A DNA stretch of 48,383 nt from Acidobacteriaceae bacterium (lineage in GTDB: Bacteria > Acidobacteriota > Terriglobia > Bryobacterales > Bryobacteraceae). Location of the stretch: contig CAJCIT010000101.1 of NCBI GenBank assembly GCA_903970405.1, positions 1 through 48,383 on the forward strand, in the 5' to 3' direction. The position numbers were made by a program, and so were the translations under genes. This document shows positions 18,411-28,735 of this stretch, piece after piece (positions within the stretch are counted from its first letter, which is position 1; each line of letters begins with the position of its first letter). Below the pieces are notes generated by a model. That model was not told the DNA's origin and did no database searches. It worked only from the letters and a program-made list of their open reading frames with translations.

Positions 18411-20126
18411 CTACCTCGCCCCTGGCGGACTCCCAGCAGGCACCGCGAGCGCCGGCGGATTTGCCTTGGGCGGCGGACCCAACGAAGGTGGATTCGGCGG
18501 CGCCACCGGTCCCGAGGCAGGCGCGGCGCCGGCCGGCTTCCAGGCGGGCGGCCTCGCCAGCAAATCCTTCATTTGGGGCAACGACGCCGGATCCCATCCT
18601 CCGCCCAGCGCTTCGTTCAGCAGCACGCTGGCCGTCATCTGGCGCAACTGAATGCTGACTTCGGTTTCACGGTTGGTCAGCAGGGACGTTTGCGCGGTAA
18701 TCACATTTAAATAGCTGTCGACTCCCGCTTTGTAGCGCGTGATTGCCAGTTCGAGATAGCGGGACGACGATTGCACCGCGGTGTGCTGCTCCTTCACTTC
18801 GTCGGCCAGGATGCGCAACGTGGAGAGGTTGTCCTCCACCGCCTGAAAGGCCGCTAACACCGTTTGGCGGTAGTTGGCCACATCGGCTTCGTATTGGGCC
18901 TCGGCCTGCTCATTTTGAGCCCGCCTAGCGCCGCCATCGTAGAGCGTCTGAGACAGTTGCGGGCCCAATGACCAGAACAGGCTGGGCCATTGAAACCACT
19001 TGATAAACGAGGTGGATTCAACTCCTCCGGACCCGCTCAGCGTGAGGGTCGGATAATAGGCGGCGCGTGCGACACCGATGGTCGCGTTTGCCGACGCCAC
19101 CGTGCGCTCCGCCGCCGCGATATCCGGCCGCCGTTCCAGCAATGCCGACGGAACGGCCACCGGCACCTCAGGTGGATTCGGATTGAACGGAGCTAGAGGA
19201 AGCGAAAAGTTCGATGGCGGAACGCCAATCAGAACGGCGATGGCGTGCTCATAAGTAGCGCGATTCACGCCCAGGTCGCGCTCTTGAGCAGTCGCTGTAT
19301 CCAACTGCACGCGTGCCTGCGCAACGTCCTGTTCGGAGTCGATGCCCAGTTTGTAGAGAGTCTCCGTCAGGTCCAGCGCCGCGCGATATGAACCCACAGT
19401 ATCGTGCAGAATCTGGCGTTGCGCGTCCAGCGATCTGATTTCGAAGTAATCGGTGGCCAATTGGGCCTGGGTGGTCAAGAGCGCGGTTGCCACGTCAGCG
19501 GCGCTCGCCTGGGCGGAGTATGCATCGGCCGCGATCGTGTTGCGTATTCGATGCCAGAAGTCGGGCGTGTACGAAACATCGAAAGGCAGGGAGAAAAAAT
19601 TGACCGTTCGGCGTGCCGTGGAAGATGCTCCCGTGCTTCCCGTGCCTGTGGTTCCGGTTCCGGTAGTTCCTGTGCCGGTGGTTCCCGTGGTTCCTGTGCT
19701 CACTACCGACCCGTTCAGCGTTGTCGAACTCTGGCTAAGGGAATAGGCAGGCGAGGAGCCAATGGTGGGATACAAGGCTGAGCGAGCCGATACAACCAGC
19801 GCTTTGGCAACTCGATAGTTGGCTTCAGCCTGCAGGATGGTTTGATTTGAAATCTTCACCTTCTCTTCCAGGCCACTCAGTTGTGGATCGTTATAGATCT
19901 CCCACCAGTTACCGCGGAGCTTATCGTCGCCCGGTTGCGCAAGCTTCCATCCCTCGCCTTCTTTATAAAGGTCCGGCGGCGCCTCCTTAAAAGCAGCCGG
20001 CGTAGTGGCCGGGGTTTTTGCATACTTCGGTCCCGGATTGCAGCCAGCGAGCGATAGCAGGAGCGCTAGCCCGGCGGCCGCTACCCACCTGCTACTCCTA
20101 GCCTCCGGCCTTCGGCGATTCATCAT
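18411..20126 (-). CDS. Outer-membrane efflux lipoprotein (NodT/OprM family)
   Basis: The 571-residue protein has a lipoprotein signal peptide with lipobox LAGC and lipidated C29. Two outer-membrane-efflux (TolC-like) repeats follow, for example ILQAEANYRVAKALVVSARS and the second-half LERRPDIAAAERTVASANA. It would form the outer-membrane exit duct of the RND pumps encoded upstream. The start is set at the ATG-ATG at 20126, preceded by AAAGGA. Residues about 143-170 are a Thr/Gly low-complexity insertion next to the first beta-barrel hairpin, and the last ~45 residues are a Pro/Ala-rich tail after the final helix. It is the last gene of the efflux operon, 32 bases after the STAS gene. Confidence 0.92.
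   Translation of the reverse strand: MMNRRRPEARSSRWVAAAGLALLLSLAGCNPGPKYAKTPATTPAAFKEAPPDLYKEGEGWKLAQPGDDKLRGNWWEIYNDPQLSGLEEKVKISNQTILQAEANYRVAKALVVSARSALYPTIGSSPAYSLSQSSTTLNGSVVSTGTTGTTGTGTTGTGTTGTGSTGASSTARRTVNFFSLPFDVSYTPDFWHRIRNTIAADAYSAQASAADVATALLTTQAQLATDYFEIRSLDAQRQILHDTVGSYRAALDLTETLYKLGIDSEQDVAQARVQLDTATAQERDLGVNRATYEHAIAVLIGVPPSNFSLPLAPFNPNPPEVPVAVPSALLERRPDIAAAERTVASANATIGVARAAYYPTLTLSGSGGVESTSFIKWFQWPSLFWSLGPQLSQTLYDGGARRAQNEQAEAQYEADVANYRQTVLAAFQAVEDNLSTLRILADEVKEQHTAVQSSSRYLELAITRYKAGVDSYLNVITAQTSLLTNRETEVSIQLRQMTASVLLNEALGGGWDPASLPQMKDLLARPPAWKPAGAAPASGPVAPPNPPSLGPPPKANPPALAVPAGSPPGAR
19629..19700 (-). repeat. Low-complexity Thr/Gly-coding tandem repeat inside the efflux lipoprotein gene
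   Basis: A run of degenerate 9- to 12-base units of the kind GGAACCACGGG or GGCACAGGAAC, read on the minus strand, encodes alternating Thr-Gly and Thr-Thr-Gly. It stays in frame and lies next to the first outer-membrane hairpin of the protein. Slippage could vary its length between strains. Confidence 0.65.
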
Positions 20127-20158
20127 AGTTGTCCTTTCTTCAGGCGCTCGCGCGACGC

Positions 20159-20464
20159 TCACCACGCGGCCGGCTTCGAAGGCACGGCCGGAAATACTCC
20201 CGATCGAAACCATCTTGATAAATAGTGAGGGCAGTTCACGAGTTCAATTCCTTCCTCCGCGCGGTCCGTGAGATACTTCACCGCCATTCGGTCCACCAGC
20301 GTCACTTCGCTGAGATCGATCGAAACTCGCGCCGGCAGCCCTTTCGCGTCCGAGATCTCGCGGTCCAGCTCCGGAATCATGCTCTCGTCCAAATTGCCGC
20401 CGAGCAACAGCACCAGCGATTGGCTCTCCGGGTGAGGCTCGCAAACGATCCTGTTTCTCTCCAT
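20159..20464 (-). CDS. STAS-domain protein (anti-sigma-antagonist-like) within the efflux operon
   Basis: The 101-residue protein (start ATG 20464) resembles a SpoIIAA/STAS domain. Its strands are SLVLLLGGNLDES and ARVSIDLSEVTLVD, followed by a helix and the C-terminal GIELVNCPHYLSRWFRSG. In canonical anti-sigma antagonists the fourth element reads D-S-x-G with a phosphorylatable serine. Here it is D-R-M-A (LVDRMAVKYL), so kinase-switched partner control seems unlikely. It starts 19 bases after the MdtC-like stop and ends 32 bases before the outer-membrane gene, so it belongs to the operon. A longer start at 20500 would overlap the pump gene and is not preferred. Its role is unknown; sensing or assembly is speculative. 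Confidence 0.75.
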   Translation of the reverse strand: MERNRIVCEPHPESQSLVLLLGGNLDESMIPELDREISDAKGLPARVSIDLSEVTLVDRMAVKYLTDRAEEGIELVNCPHYLSRWFRSGVFPAVPSKPAAW

Positions 20465-20483
20465 CGGGTTCTCGCCGTCCAGG

Positions 20484-23400
20484 TCAGTGAGCCGGGCCAA
20501 CGGCCGCCGCCGGAACCTTTGGCTGCTCGTGCTTCCGGGATCTGTTTAACCAACTGCTGAACCGGTCCATATACAGGTAAATCACCGGTGTCGTGAACAG
20601 CGTCAACGCCTGGCTGAAGATCAACCCCCCGACAATGGTGATGCCCAGCGGCCGGCGCAATTCCGACCCGGTTCCCGTCCCAAGAGCGAGTGGCAGGCCC
20701 CCGAGCATTGCGGCCATGGTGGTCATCATGATGGGGCGGAAACGCAGCAGACACGCTTGAAACACCGCTTCTTCCGGACTCTTCCCTTCACGCCGTTCCA
20801 CTTCCAGCGCAAAGTCGATCATCATGATCGCGTTCTTTTTAACGATGCCAATCAGCAGAATGATGCCGATCAGCGCAATGACGCTCAGCTCCGTATGGGT
20901 GATCAGCAGCGCCAAGACGGCGCCCACGCCCGCCGAAGGCAGTGTGGAAAGAATCGTCACCGGGTGAATGTAGCTTTCGTAGAGGATACCCAGGACGATA
21001 TAGACGGCTAGGATCGCCGCCATGATGAGGATCGGCTCATTCTTCAGCGACGACTGAAACGCCTGGGCCGTGCCGGTGAAGTTCGTGACTATGGTGCTTG
21101 GCAGTCCAATTCTCGATTGCATTTGGTTGATGTCATCCACCGCCGTCCCCAGGGCAATGCCGGGAGCCAGGTTGAAGGAGAGCGTGATGGAGGGAAACAC
21201 ACTTGAATGGTTCACGGTCAGAGCGGCGGTGGATGGCTGGAAATGAGTGAAGGCGGCCAGAGGGATAGTGGACCCGCTGGTCGAGGTGGCATAAACGTAG
21301 TTCAGGCCGTCCGGATTCTGCCAGAATGCCGGCGCCACCTCCATTACGATGTAATACTGATTCATCGATGTATAGGTGGTGGCGATCTCACGCTCGCCGA
21401 ACGCGTCGTAGAGAATGTTGTCAATGGTCTGCGCGCTGATTCCCAGGCGCGATGCCGTTGGGCGGTCAATGACCAGGGCCGCCGCCAGGCCGCGGTTCTG
21501 CTGATCGCTGTTGACGTCGGTCAACTGCGGCATCTTCTTCATTTGCTCCAAGAGAATCGGCGCCCAATGCGTCAACTCATCCAGCTTGTCGTCCTGCAGG
21601 GTGTACTGGTATTGAGCGGCGCTTTGCCGGCCGCCCACCCGCAGATCCTGCGCCGCCTGCAGAAAGAGCGTGGCGCCGGGCACCACGGCGAGCTTAGGCC
21701 GCAGACGGTTCAGAATCTGGTCCGCGGTGGCTTTTCGCTCCTCAAGCGGTTTCAAGGACACAAACATGCGTCCCGTATTGGTGGACGTCCCCCCGCCGCC
21801 GCCGCTGAACATGGTAGCGGTCGCCACCCCCGGATCGGCGGCGACGATTCTGCTCAACTGGATATTGCGTTGCGCCATGGCCTGAAATGACGTGCTCTGG
21901 TCGCCCACCACATTCCCATTCAGGCGTCCCGTATCCTGTTGCGGAAAGAAACCGGTCGGAACGATTGTGTAGAGATAGACGTTCACCGCCAGAGTGGCGA
22001 TGGTCACCAGGATCATCAAGAAAGAGTGCCGCAGCACCCAGGTTAGGGCCACTTCATAACCCTTCAGAATGAAAACGAAGAACTTCTCGCTCCACCGGTA
22101 AAGCTTGCCCGGCTTGCGTTCGTCCGTCAGCAGCTTGGCGCACATCATCGGCGTGGTGGTCAGAGAAACCAGCAGCGAGACCCCGATAGTGAGCGAAAGC
22201 ACCACCGCGAACTCACGGAATAACCGGCCCACGATACCGGCCATTAGCAGGATCGGCACGAACACCGCAACCAGCGAAACGCTGATTGAGAGCACCGTGG
22301 GGCCGATTTCGGCAGCGCCCTTGAACGCCGCTTGGATCGAACTCATTCCCTGTTCCCTGTACCGGGTGATGTTCTCCAGAACGACAATCGCGTCATCCAC
22401 TACGAACCCGGTGGAAATCGTCAACGCCATCAGCGAGAGATTGTCGACGCTGTAGCCCAGCAGGTACATGATTCCGCACGTTCCGATCAGCGAAACCGGA
22501 ACGGCTACGCTCGGAATCAGCGTCGCGCGCACGTCGCGAAGGAAGACAAAAACTACCATCACAACCAAGGCAATGGAGATCAGCAGCGTCTTCTCAACAT
22601 CCTTGACCGATGCGCGGATGGTCACGGTCTGATCCATCACCGTGGTCATGGTGATGTTCGGGTTGATAGACGCCTTCAGTTTGGGCAGGGCAGCCTTGAT
22701 ACCGTCTACCGTGTCGATGATGTTCGCGCCAGGCTGCCGGAACACAATCAGCAGCGCGGCCCGTTTGCCATTGGCGAGGCCGAGTGAACGAACAGTCTGA
22801 ACGGAGTCGCTGACGGCGGCTACGTCAGTCAGCTTGATCGCCGCGCCGTTATGATAGCCGACGATCAGCGGCTGATAATCCACCGCCTTCATCAACTGGT
22901 CATTCGCCTTGATCATCCACATGCGGCGGTCGTCTGAGAACGTCCCCTTGGCCTCATTGGCCGTCTGCGCCGCGATGGCCGTTCGGATATTTTCAAGCTG
23001 CAGTCCTCGGGCGTTGAGCGCAATGGGGTTCACATCGATGCGGACAGCGGGCGCGGAGCTTCCCCCCACCGACACTTGCCCGACGCCCTTGACCTGCGAG
23101 AGCTTCTGCATCAGAATCGTCGACGCCGCATCGTACAGCGCGCTGGGCGGCAGACGGTCGGATGTAAGCGCGATGATCATGATGGGGGCATCGGCCGGAT
23201 TTACTTTCCGGTAGGTCGGATTCATGGGCAGATTCGCGGGCAAGTATCCTCTGGCCGCGTTAATCGCCGCCTCAACGTCGCGCGCGGCGGCGTCGATGTT
23301 ACGGCTGAGATCGAACTGAAGAGTGATGCTCGATTGCCCCAGCGAATTCGACGAGGTCATTTCCGTGACGGCCGCGATGCGGCCGAACTGGCGCTCCAAA

Positions 23401-23597
23401 GGCGTGGCCACCGACGAAGCCATGATCTCCGGGCTGGCCCCCGGCAGCGACGCGGAAACCGAAATGGTCGGGAAATCGACTTGGGGCAGCGGCGACACGG
23501 GCAGCAACTGGTAAGCCACGCCGCCAAACAGAAACACCGCCACGGTCAGGAGCGTGGTGGCGACCGGTCTTTGAATGAAAGGTGACGAAAGACTCAT
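20484..23597 (-). CDS. RND multidrug efflux pump, MdtC-like
   Basis: The 1037-residue inner-membrane protein is an HAE1-family RND transporter. It has 12 TM segments, two large periplasmic loops and the proton-relay aspartate pair in TM4 ([15 protein letters not shown]). Features closer to MdtC than MdtB include the opening [60 protein letters not shown]-type blocks and VTDSVQ-like VSDSVQTVRSLGLANGK. Paired with the MdtB-like protein it would form a heteromeric pump that exports amphipathic compounds using the proton gradient. Specific substrates cannot be deduced. It is separated from the MdtB-like gene by a 294-bp repeat cluster but lies on the same strand in the same order as in mdtABC. 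Confidence 0.95.
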   Translation of the reverse strand: MSLSSPFIQRPVATTLLTVAVFLFGGVAYQLLPVSPLPQVDFPTISVSASLPGASPEIMASSVATPLERQFGRIAAVTEMTSSNSLGQSSITLQFDLSRNIDAAARDVEAAINAARGYLPANLPMNPTYRKVNPADAPIMIIALTSDRLPPSALYDAASTILMQKLSQVKGVGQVSVGGSSAPAVRIDVNPIALNARGLQLENIRTAIAAQTANEAKGTFSDDRRMWMIKANDQLMKAVDYQPLIVGYHNGAAIKLTDVAAVSDSVQTVRSLGLANGKRAALLIVFRQPGANIIDTVDGIKAALPKLKASINPNITMTTVMDQTVTIRASVKDVEKTLLISIALVVMVVFVFLRDVRATLIPSVAVPVSLIGTCGIMYLLGYSVDNLSLMALTISTGFVVDDAIVVLENITRYREQGMSSIQAAFKGAAEIGPTVLSISVSLVAVFVPILLMAGIVGRLFREFAVVLSLTIGVSLLVSLTTTPMMCAKLLTDERKPGKLYRWSEKFFVFILKGYEVALTWVLRHSFLMILVTIATLAVNVYLYTIVPTGFFPQQDTGRLNGNVVGDQSTSFQAMAQRNIQLSRIVAADPGVATATMFSGGGGGTSTNTGRMFVSLKPLEERKATADQILNRLRPKLAVVPGATLFLQAAQDLRVGGRQSAAQYQYTLQDDKLDELTHWAPILLEQMKKMPQLTDVNSDQQNRGLAAALVIDRPTASRLGISAQTIDNILYDAFGEREIATTYTSMNQYYIVMEVAPAFWQNPDGLNYVYATSTSGSTIPLAAFTHFQPSTAALTVNHSSVFPSITLSFNLAPGIALGTAVDDINQMQSRIGLPSTIVTNFTGTAQAFQSSLKNEPILIMAAILAVYIVLGILYESYIHPVTILSTLPSAGVGAVLALLITHTELSVIALIGIILLIGIVKKNAIMMIDFALEVERREGKSPEEAVFQACLLRFRPIMMTTMAAMLGGLPLALGTGTGSELRRPLGITIVGGLIFSQALTLFTTPVIYLYMDRFSSWLNRSRKHEQPKVPAAAVGPAH

Positions 23598-23891
23598 GGC
23601 TTACTCTTCAGGAACGCGCGATGCGGACTGAGCCGCGCCTACTGAGCCGCGACCGTCAGGGAGCGACCGCATTGGTGGTCCTGTTTGGGCAACCGGTCGC
23701 TCCCTGACGGTCGCGGCTCTGAAGGGTTGCGGACGTTCACCCGCTTGCTTACGCGCGGGGTTCAGAAGGGGTTGGCGATCAGCGAGCGCCGGCGCCCAGC
23801 CAACCGGCCGCTCCCTGACGGTCGCGGCTCTGAAGGCGCGGGTCGGCCAGGCGCTGCCCTTGGAGATAAAACGTGCCGTATTACTCATCGC
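23598..23891. repeat. Composite repeat cluster between the two RND genes (A4, A5, B2, A6)
   Basis: This 294-bp spacer holds four repeat units. A4 (23641-23669) is inverted and A5 (23691-23723) is direct, together a stem with a 21-base loop. A type B unit (23741-23769, CCGCTTGCTTACGCGCGGGG then TTCAG) and another direct type A unit, A6 (23802-23834), follow. No open reading frame here resembles a protein; the short readable peptides (such as SLPDGRGSEG) are repeat translations. In the efflux transcript the A4/A5 palindrome would fold between the two pump cistrons. Confidence 0.85.
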
Positions 23892-26800
23892 TTAGTCTCC
23901 GGTTGCCGGCTGCGGCGCGAGTCCGGCCTGGCGAGGCTGTTTCCGTTCGCGGAAGGCTGCCACCCGATGCGCCAGCCCATCGAAGAATAGATAGATCACC
24001 GGCGTGGTGTATAGCGTCAGCAACTGGCTGAGTAACAGGCCGCCGATGATGGTGATGCCCAGCGGACGCCGCAGCTCCGATCCCACGCCATGCCCGAACG
24101 CAAGCGGCACCGCGCCCAGAAGCGCCGCCATGGTGGTCATCATGATAGGGCGGAATCTCAGCAGGGACGCCTGATAAATAGCCTCCTCGGGCGGCTTGCC
24201 CTGATGGCGCTCGGCATCCAGCGCGAAATCGATCATCATGATTGCGTTCTTCTTCACAATGCCGATCAGCAGGACAATGCCGATAATGGCCACCACGGTC
24301 AGCTCCTGATGAAACAGCATCAGCGCCAGAATGGCGCCCACGCCCGCCGACGGCAGCGTGGAAAGAATCGTGATCGGATGGATGTAACTCTCATACAGGA
24401 CGCCGAGCACAATATAGACCGTCACCAGCGCCGCCAGAATGAGCAACGGTTCGTTGCTGAGAGAAGCAATGAAAGCTTGCGCCGTGCCCTGGAAGGCAAC
24501 CTGCATCGCGGCCGGAGCGGGCATCTCCTTTTCCACCTTTTGAATCGCCTCGATGGCCTCGCCCAATGAGGCGCCCGGGGCCAGGTTAAAAGAAATGGTC
24601 GACGCCGGGAACTGGCCGATGTGGCTGATCAGGATCGGCATCGAGCCGGTGCTCACCTGCGTGAAAGCCGCCAGCGGAACCGCGCCGCCTTGCGCGGAGC
24701 GGATATAAATGTCGCTCAACTGGCCTGGATGAACCTGGAAGTTCGGATCGATCTCCAAAATCACGTGATACTGATTGAGCTGCGTGAAGAGCGTGGAAAC
24801 CTGCCGTTGGCCATACGAATCGTAAAGCGTCTCATCGATGCTCTGCGCCGTAATGCCCAGTCGCATCGCCGTTTGCCGGTCATAGGTGAGGCCTGCCTGT
24901 CTCCCGTGGGTTTGCAGGTCGTTTGCGACATCGGCAAGCTGCGGCAACGCCTTCAATCTGTCCGTGAAGCGGCCGACGTAGCTCGATAATTCCGGCAAGC
25001 TCGGGTCCTCAATGCTGTATTGGTACTCAGTGCGGCTGACGATGTCCTCCACCGTCAGGTCCTGAATGGGCTGCATATAGAGCGTGATGCCATCGATATC
25101 GGCTAACTTCGGCTTCAGACGCCGGATCACATCGGACGCATTGATGTTTCTCTCCTCCAGCGGCTTCAAGTTGATCTGAATCCGGCCTGCGTTCAAGGTG
25201 GTGTTCGTTCCGTCTACGCCGATGAAAGAAGAGATGCTTTCCACCGCCGGATCGCGAAGGACGATGTCCCCCAATTCCTGCTGTAGCCGGGACATCTCCT
25301 GAAATGAAACGCTTTGGTCGGCTTCGGAAATCGCCTGAATCTCGCCCGTATCCTGCACCGGGAAGAATCCCTTGGGAATGACAATATACAGAAAAATAGT
25401 GAGGCCGAACGTGAAGATGGCCACAATCATCGTCATGACCCGGTGACGGAGAATCCAGCCCAGCGTAATTCCATAAAACTCGATCGCCTTCTCGAAGATC
25501 CGTTCGGAAACCCGGTAAAACCGGCTTTGCTTGGCCTTGGGCTTATGCCGCACCAGCTTCGCGCACAACATCGGCGTAAGCGTCAAGGAGACCACGGCCG
25601 AAATCAGAATTGTGACGCTCAGCGTCACCGCGAATTCCCGAAAGAGTCTTCCGGTGATATCGCCCATGAATAACAGCGGGATCAAAACGGCAATCAGTGA
25701 AACCGTCAGCGAAACGATGGTAAAACCGATCTGCTCGGAACCCTTCAGCGCGGCGGCCAGCGGCTCTTCACCCTCCTCCACGTAGCGCATGATGTTCTCA
25801 ATCATCACGATGGCGTCATCCACCACGAAGCCCGTCGAGATGGTCAGCGCCATCAGCGTCAGGTTATTCAGGCTGTAGCCCAGAATGTACATCAAGGCGA
25901 ACGTTCCCACCAGGGAAAGCGGCACCGCGACGCTCGGTATAACGGTGGCCGCCAGATTTCGCAGGAACAGGAAGATCACCATCACCACCAGCGCGATGCA
26001 GATCAGCAGCTCTTCCTCGACATCGGAAACGGACGCGCGCACGGTGATGGTTCTGTCGGTCAGGGGTGTGATGTCAACGGAGGAAGGCACCGTTGCCCGG
26101 AGCTTCGGCAACAGCGCCTTGACGCGATCCACCACCTGGATAATGTTCGCGCCCGGCTGGCGCTGAATGTTCACAATGACGGCCGGGTCGCGGTTCATCC
26201 AGGCGGCCTGCCTCACGTTCTCCACGCCGTCGACGATATTGGCAACGTCCTTCAGCATGACGGGCGCGCCGTTCTTATAGGCCACCACCACCTGTTGATA
26301 GTCCTTGGCCGTTGTGAGCTGGTCGTTGGCGGCAATCTGGTAGCCCTGCTGCGCGCCGTCGAAGCTTCCTTTCGCCGCATCCAGACTGGCCGCCATCAGC
26401 GCGGTGCGAACATCCTCCAGATTCACCCCGTAGGAGGCCAGTTGCATGGGGTTCGCCTGTATGCGCACCGCCGGCTTTTGTCCGCCACTGATGGTCACCG
26501 CGCCGACCCCCGGCAACTGCGAGATCTTTTGCGCTAGACGCGTGTCGGCGTAGTCTTCCACCTGCGCCAATGGAATGGAATTCGACGTCAAGGCGAGCGT
26601 TAGAATCGGCGCGTCCGCCGGATTCACCTTGGCGTAGATCGGCGGCAGGGGCAGCCCCGACGGCAGGTAATTCTGCGCGGCATTGATCGCGGCTTGCACT
26701 TCCTGTTCCGCCACATCGATATTGAGGCTCAGTACAAACTGCAGAGTAATGACCGACGCGCCTTCCGAGCTCGAAGACAACATCTGGTTCAATCCGGGCA

Positions 26801-27020
26801 CTTGCCCCAACTGGCGTTCAAGCGGCGCCGTCACGGCCGATGAGACCACGTCCGGGCTGCCGCCGGGATAGAAGGTGACAATCTGCATCGTCGGATAGTC
26901 CACTTCAGGCAACGCCGAAACCGGAAGCTGATTGAAGGCGACATAACCGACCAGCAAAATGGCCGCCATAAACAGCGACGTTGCGATGGGTCTCAGAATA
27001 AAGGGGCGGGAGGGATTCAT
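23892..27020 (-). CDS. RND multidrug efflux pump, MdtB-like
   Basis: This 1042-residue inner-membrane RND transporter closely follows Mdt[20 protein letters not shown], the block [49 protein letters not shown], and the TM4 aspartate pair in [15 protein letters not shown]. With the MdtC-like partner and the adaptor it forms a proton-driven tripartite pump. The ATG at 27020 overlaps the adaptor stop by four bases (ATGA), so the two are translationally coupled. The downstream pump gene follows only after the repeat cluster. Confidence 0.95.
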   Translation of the reverse strand: MNPSRPFILRPIATSLFMAAILLVGYVAFNQLPVSALPEVDYPTMQIVTFYPGGSPDVVSSAVTAPLERQLGQVPGLNQMLSSSSEGASVITLQFVLSLNIDVAEQEVQAAINAAQNYLPSGLPLPPIYAKVNPADAPILTLALTSNSIPLAQVEDYADTRLAQKISQLPGVGAVTISGGQKPAVRIQANPMQLASYGVNLEDVRTALMAASLDAAKGSFDGAQQGYQIAANDQLTTAKDYQQVVVAYKNGAPVMLKDVANIVDGVENVRQAAWMNRDPAVIVNIQRQPGANIIQVVDRVKALLPKLRATVPSSVDITPLTDRTITVRASVSDVEEELLICIALVVMVIFLFLRNLAATVIPSVAVPLSLVGTFALMYILGYSLNNLTLMALTISTGFVVDDAIVMIENIMRYVEEGEEPLAAALKGSEQIGFTIVSLTVSLIAVLIPLLFMGDITGRLFREFAVTLSVTILISAVVSLTLTPMLCAKLVRHKPKAKQSRFYRVSERIFEKAIEFYGITLGWILRHRVMTMIVAIFTFGLTIFLYIVIPKGFFPVQDTGEIQAISEADQSVSFQEMSRLQQELGDIVLRDPAVESISSFIGVDGTNTTLNAGRIQINLKPLEERNINASDVIRRLKPKLADIDGITLYMQPIQDLTVEDIVSRTEYQYSIEDPSLPELSSYVGRFTDRLKALPQLADVANDLQTHGRQAGLTYDRQTAMRLGITAQSIDETLYDSYGQRQVSTLFTQLNQYHVILEIDPNFQVHPGQLSDIYIRSAQGGAVPLAAFTQVSTGSMPILISHIGQFPASTISFNLAPGASLGEAIEAIQKVEKEMPAPAAMQVAFQGTAQAFIASLSNEPLLILAALVTVYIVLGVLYESYIHPITILSTLPSAGVGAILALMLFHQELTVVAIIGIVLLIGIVKKNAIMMIDFALDAERHQGKPPEEAIYQASLLRFRPIMMTTMAALLGAVPLAFGHGVGSELRRPLGITIIGGLLLSQLLTLYTTPVIYLFFDGLAHRVAAFRERKQPRQAGLAPQPATGD

Positions 27021-28384
27021 CGCGTGGTCTCGGTCCCTTTCTTTCCGGTTCCCTTTCCTCTGGCCGATTGGTTGGTTGACTGGCCGGCGGCGGTTTTGTT
27101 CTCGCCTTTTCCCTGGGGCGCCCCGTTGGCCTGCCGCACGGAAACAGCCGCTCCATCCGTCAACCGGTCGAACCCGTCCACCACCAGCGTGTCCCCGGGC
27201 GCTACGCCCGTTACCGCCGCCTGCGTGCCCTCGATCTGGCCGACTGTGATGTTGTGCGACTGCACGGTCTTGCCCTGCAACACATAAACGTAGGCGCGGT
27301 CATTGTCCCGCTGGATGGCGGCGACGGGGATCAGGTTCACGCCGTGCAGGGTGTTCACCAACAGCTTGGCGTTCACGAATTCGTTGGGGAACAGCTTGTT
27401 GTCCGTATTCGGAAAGGTGGCGCGCACCTTCACCGTGCCAGTGGTGGTATCGATCTGGTTGTCCACTGTCAACGCGGTCCCGCTGGCGATTTGCGTTTCG
27501 TTCTTGCGCTCCATCGCCAAAACCTTTAAGGCGTGTCCCGCGCGCATCTGCGGCGCGACCTGCGGAAGATAATCCTCCGCCATGGTGAAAATAACGGTAA
27601 TGGGCTGAAGTTGTGTAATGGTCAGCAAGCCCGTGGTGGCATTCGCGATAACGATGTTGCCCGGGTCCACCAGCCGTAAGCCGACGCGCCCGTCGATGGG
27701 GGAGGTGATTTTCGTATAGTCGAGGTTCACTTGCGCGGCATCGAGGTTGCCCTGGTCGAGTCTGACCGTCCCAATATCCTGCGCGACCAGCGCCACCTGA
27801 GTGGCATAGGTCTGCTCTGGGATCGCGTGCTGGTCTAAGGCTGCCTTGTACCGCTGCTCATCGATATTGGCGTTCTTGAGCAACGCTTGATCCCGTTGCA
27901 GTTGACCTTGCGCCTGAAGCACAGCGGCGGCGTAGGGCTTGGGGTCAATCTCAGCCAGCAAGTCGCCTTTCTTGACAATCTGCCCTTCCTTGTAGTTGAC
28001 GGACAACAATTGTCCGGTCACGCGACTGGTAATGGTGACGGTGTAGACAGGCGTTACAGTGCCGATGGCCTCGATATAGACGCCGAGATCGCCCTTCGTA
28101 ACTTTCGCCACCGAAACGGGGACCGCGCCGCCCCCCCTGCGTCCCGCGCCGCCGCCCGGCGCGCCGCTAGCGGTTGCGGTCTTCGCCGCCGGGGCGGAGC
28201 GGCTTCGCCAAAACCAATACGCGGCGCCCACCACCAAAACCACAACAATGAGCCAGACAATCCACTTCATTGCGCTCGATTTAGGCTTGCGGCTGGGTGG
28301 ACTTTCCAGGGCCGGATGGGTGGTCTCCGGCGGTAAACGCGGTGTTTCCGGCTTGGGGTTCGGTGACTGGACATCTACACTCAT
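27017..28384 (-). CDS. RND efflux membrane-fusion adaptor, MdtA-like
   Basis: With the ATG at 28384 the protein has 455 residues. A Pro-rich cytoplasmic N-terminus of about 40 residues precedes one TM helix ([19 protein letters not shown]), a Gly-rich linker, and the adaptor core. The lipoyl/hairpin region holds [20 protein letters not shown] and [20 protein letters not shown], followed by [15 protein letters not shown], the barrel block [20 protein letters not shown] and [13 protein letters not shown], all diagnostic of MdtA. It bridges the pumps and the outer-membrane duct in the periplasm. A Lys/Gly-rich C-terminal tail ([11 protein letters not shown]) is an addition. The open frame continues upstream to 28627, but that part is translation of a repeat and of GC-rich spacer, so the ATG is preferred. 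Confidence 0.93.
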   Translation of the reverse strand: MSVDVQSPNPKPETPRLPPETTHPALESPPSRKPKSSAMKWIVWLIVVVLVVGAAYWFWRSRSAPAAKTATASGAPGGGAGRRGGGAVPVSVAKVTKGDLGVYIEAIGTVTPVYTVTITSRVTGQLLSVNYKEGQIVKKGDLLAEIDPKPYAAAVLQAQGQLQRDQALLKNANIDEQRYKAALDQHAIPEQTYATQVALVAQDIGTVRLDQGNLDAAQVNLDYTKITSPIDGRVGLRLVDPGNIVIANATTGLLTITQLQPITVIFTMAEDYLPQVAPQMRAGHALKVLAMERKNETQIASGTALTVDNQIDTTTGTVKVRATFPNTDNKLFPNEFVNAKLLVNTLHGVNLIPVAAIQRDNDRAYVYVLQGKTVQSHNITVGQIEGTQAAVTGVAPGDTLVVDGFDRLTDGAAVSVRQANGAPQGKGENKTAAGQSTNQSARGKGTGKKGTETTR

Positions 28385-28735
28385 CGTGGGCGGCGCCTCT
28401 GTTCGAATTTGTCCTGCAACTTCGACTATCCTGCGTGGGGACCGCGGGCGCATCTGCCAAATGGCATAGGGAAAGGGCGGGGGGGCCGATCGCGCGGATC
28501 GTGGTGCATGATTGGCGGATCGTCGCCAACTCTGGCGTTTAAGCCGATATCGCCGCGTACGGGCAACAACCACACGCCTCGGCACGCCCCCGGCAAGATC
28601 TGGTTCTCCAACCGGTCGCTCCCTCACGGTCGGCTCAGTAGGGCGCGGCTGTCTGGCTCCAATTTCCCACAGTCCTGCCGTCCGGGGAATGCATCCTATC
28701 TATCTGAAGATAAGCTACTTACCTGGTTCTAGTTT
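28385..28735. other. Intergenic region upstream of the efflux operon, with a degenerate type A repeat (A7)
   Basis: This 351-bp region must contain the efflux operon promoter. It also separates the operon from the end of the membrane-protein gene on the same strand. A degenerate type A unit lies at 28610-28638 (AACCGGTCGCTCCCT then CACGGTCGGCTCAG); its distal CGCGGCTC part is damaged. I see no regulator gene and no convincing operator or promoter. Confidence 0.55.

Noticed and set aside
23601-23888. Small protein (about 95 codons) in the RND spacer
   Set aside because: Both strands' frames consist almost entirely of repeat translation (RPVGW, SLPDGRGS); there is no independent coding evidence.
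28385-28627. 81-residue N-terminal extension of the MdtA-like adaptor
   Set aside because: The extension translates a degenerate type A repeat and Arg/Pro-rich spacer; the adaptor's own N-terminus starts cleanly at 28384.
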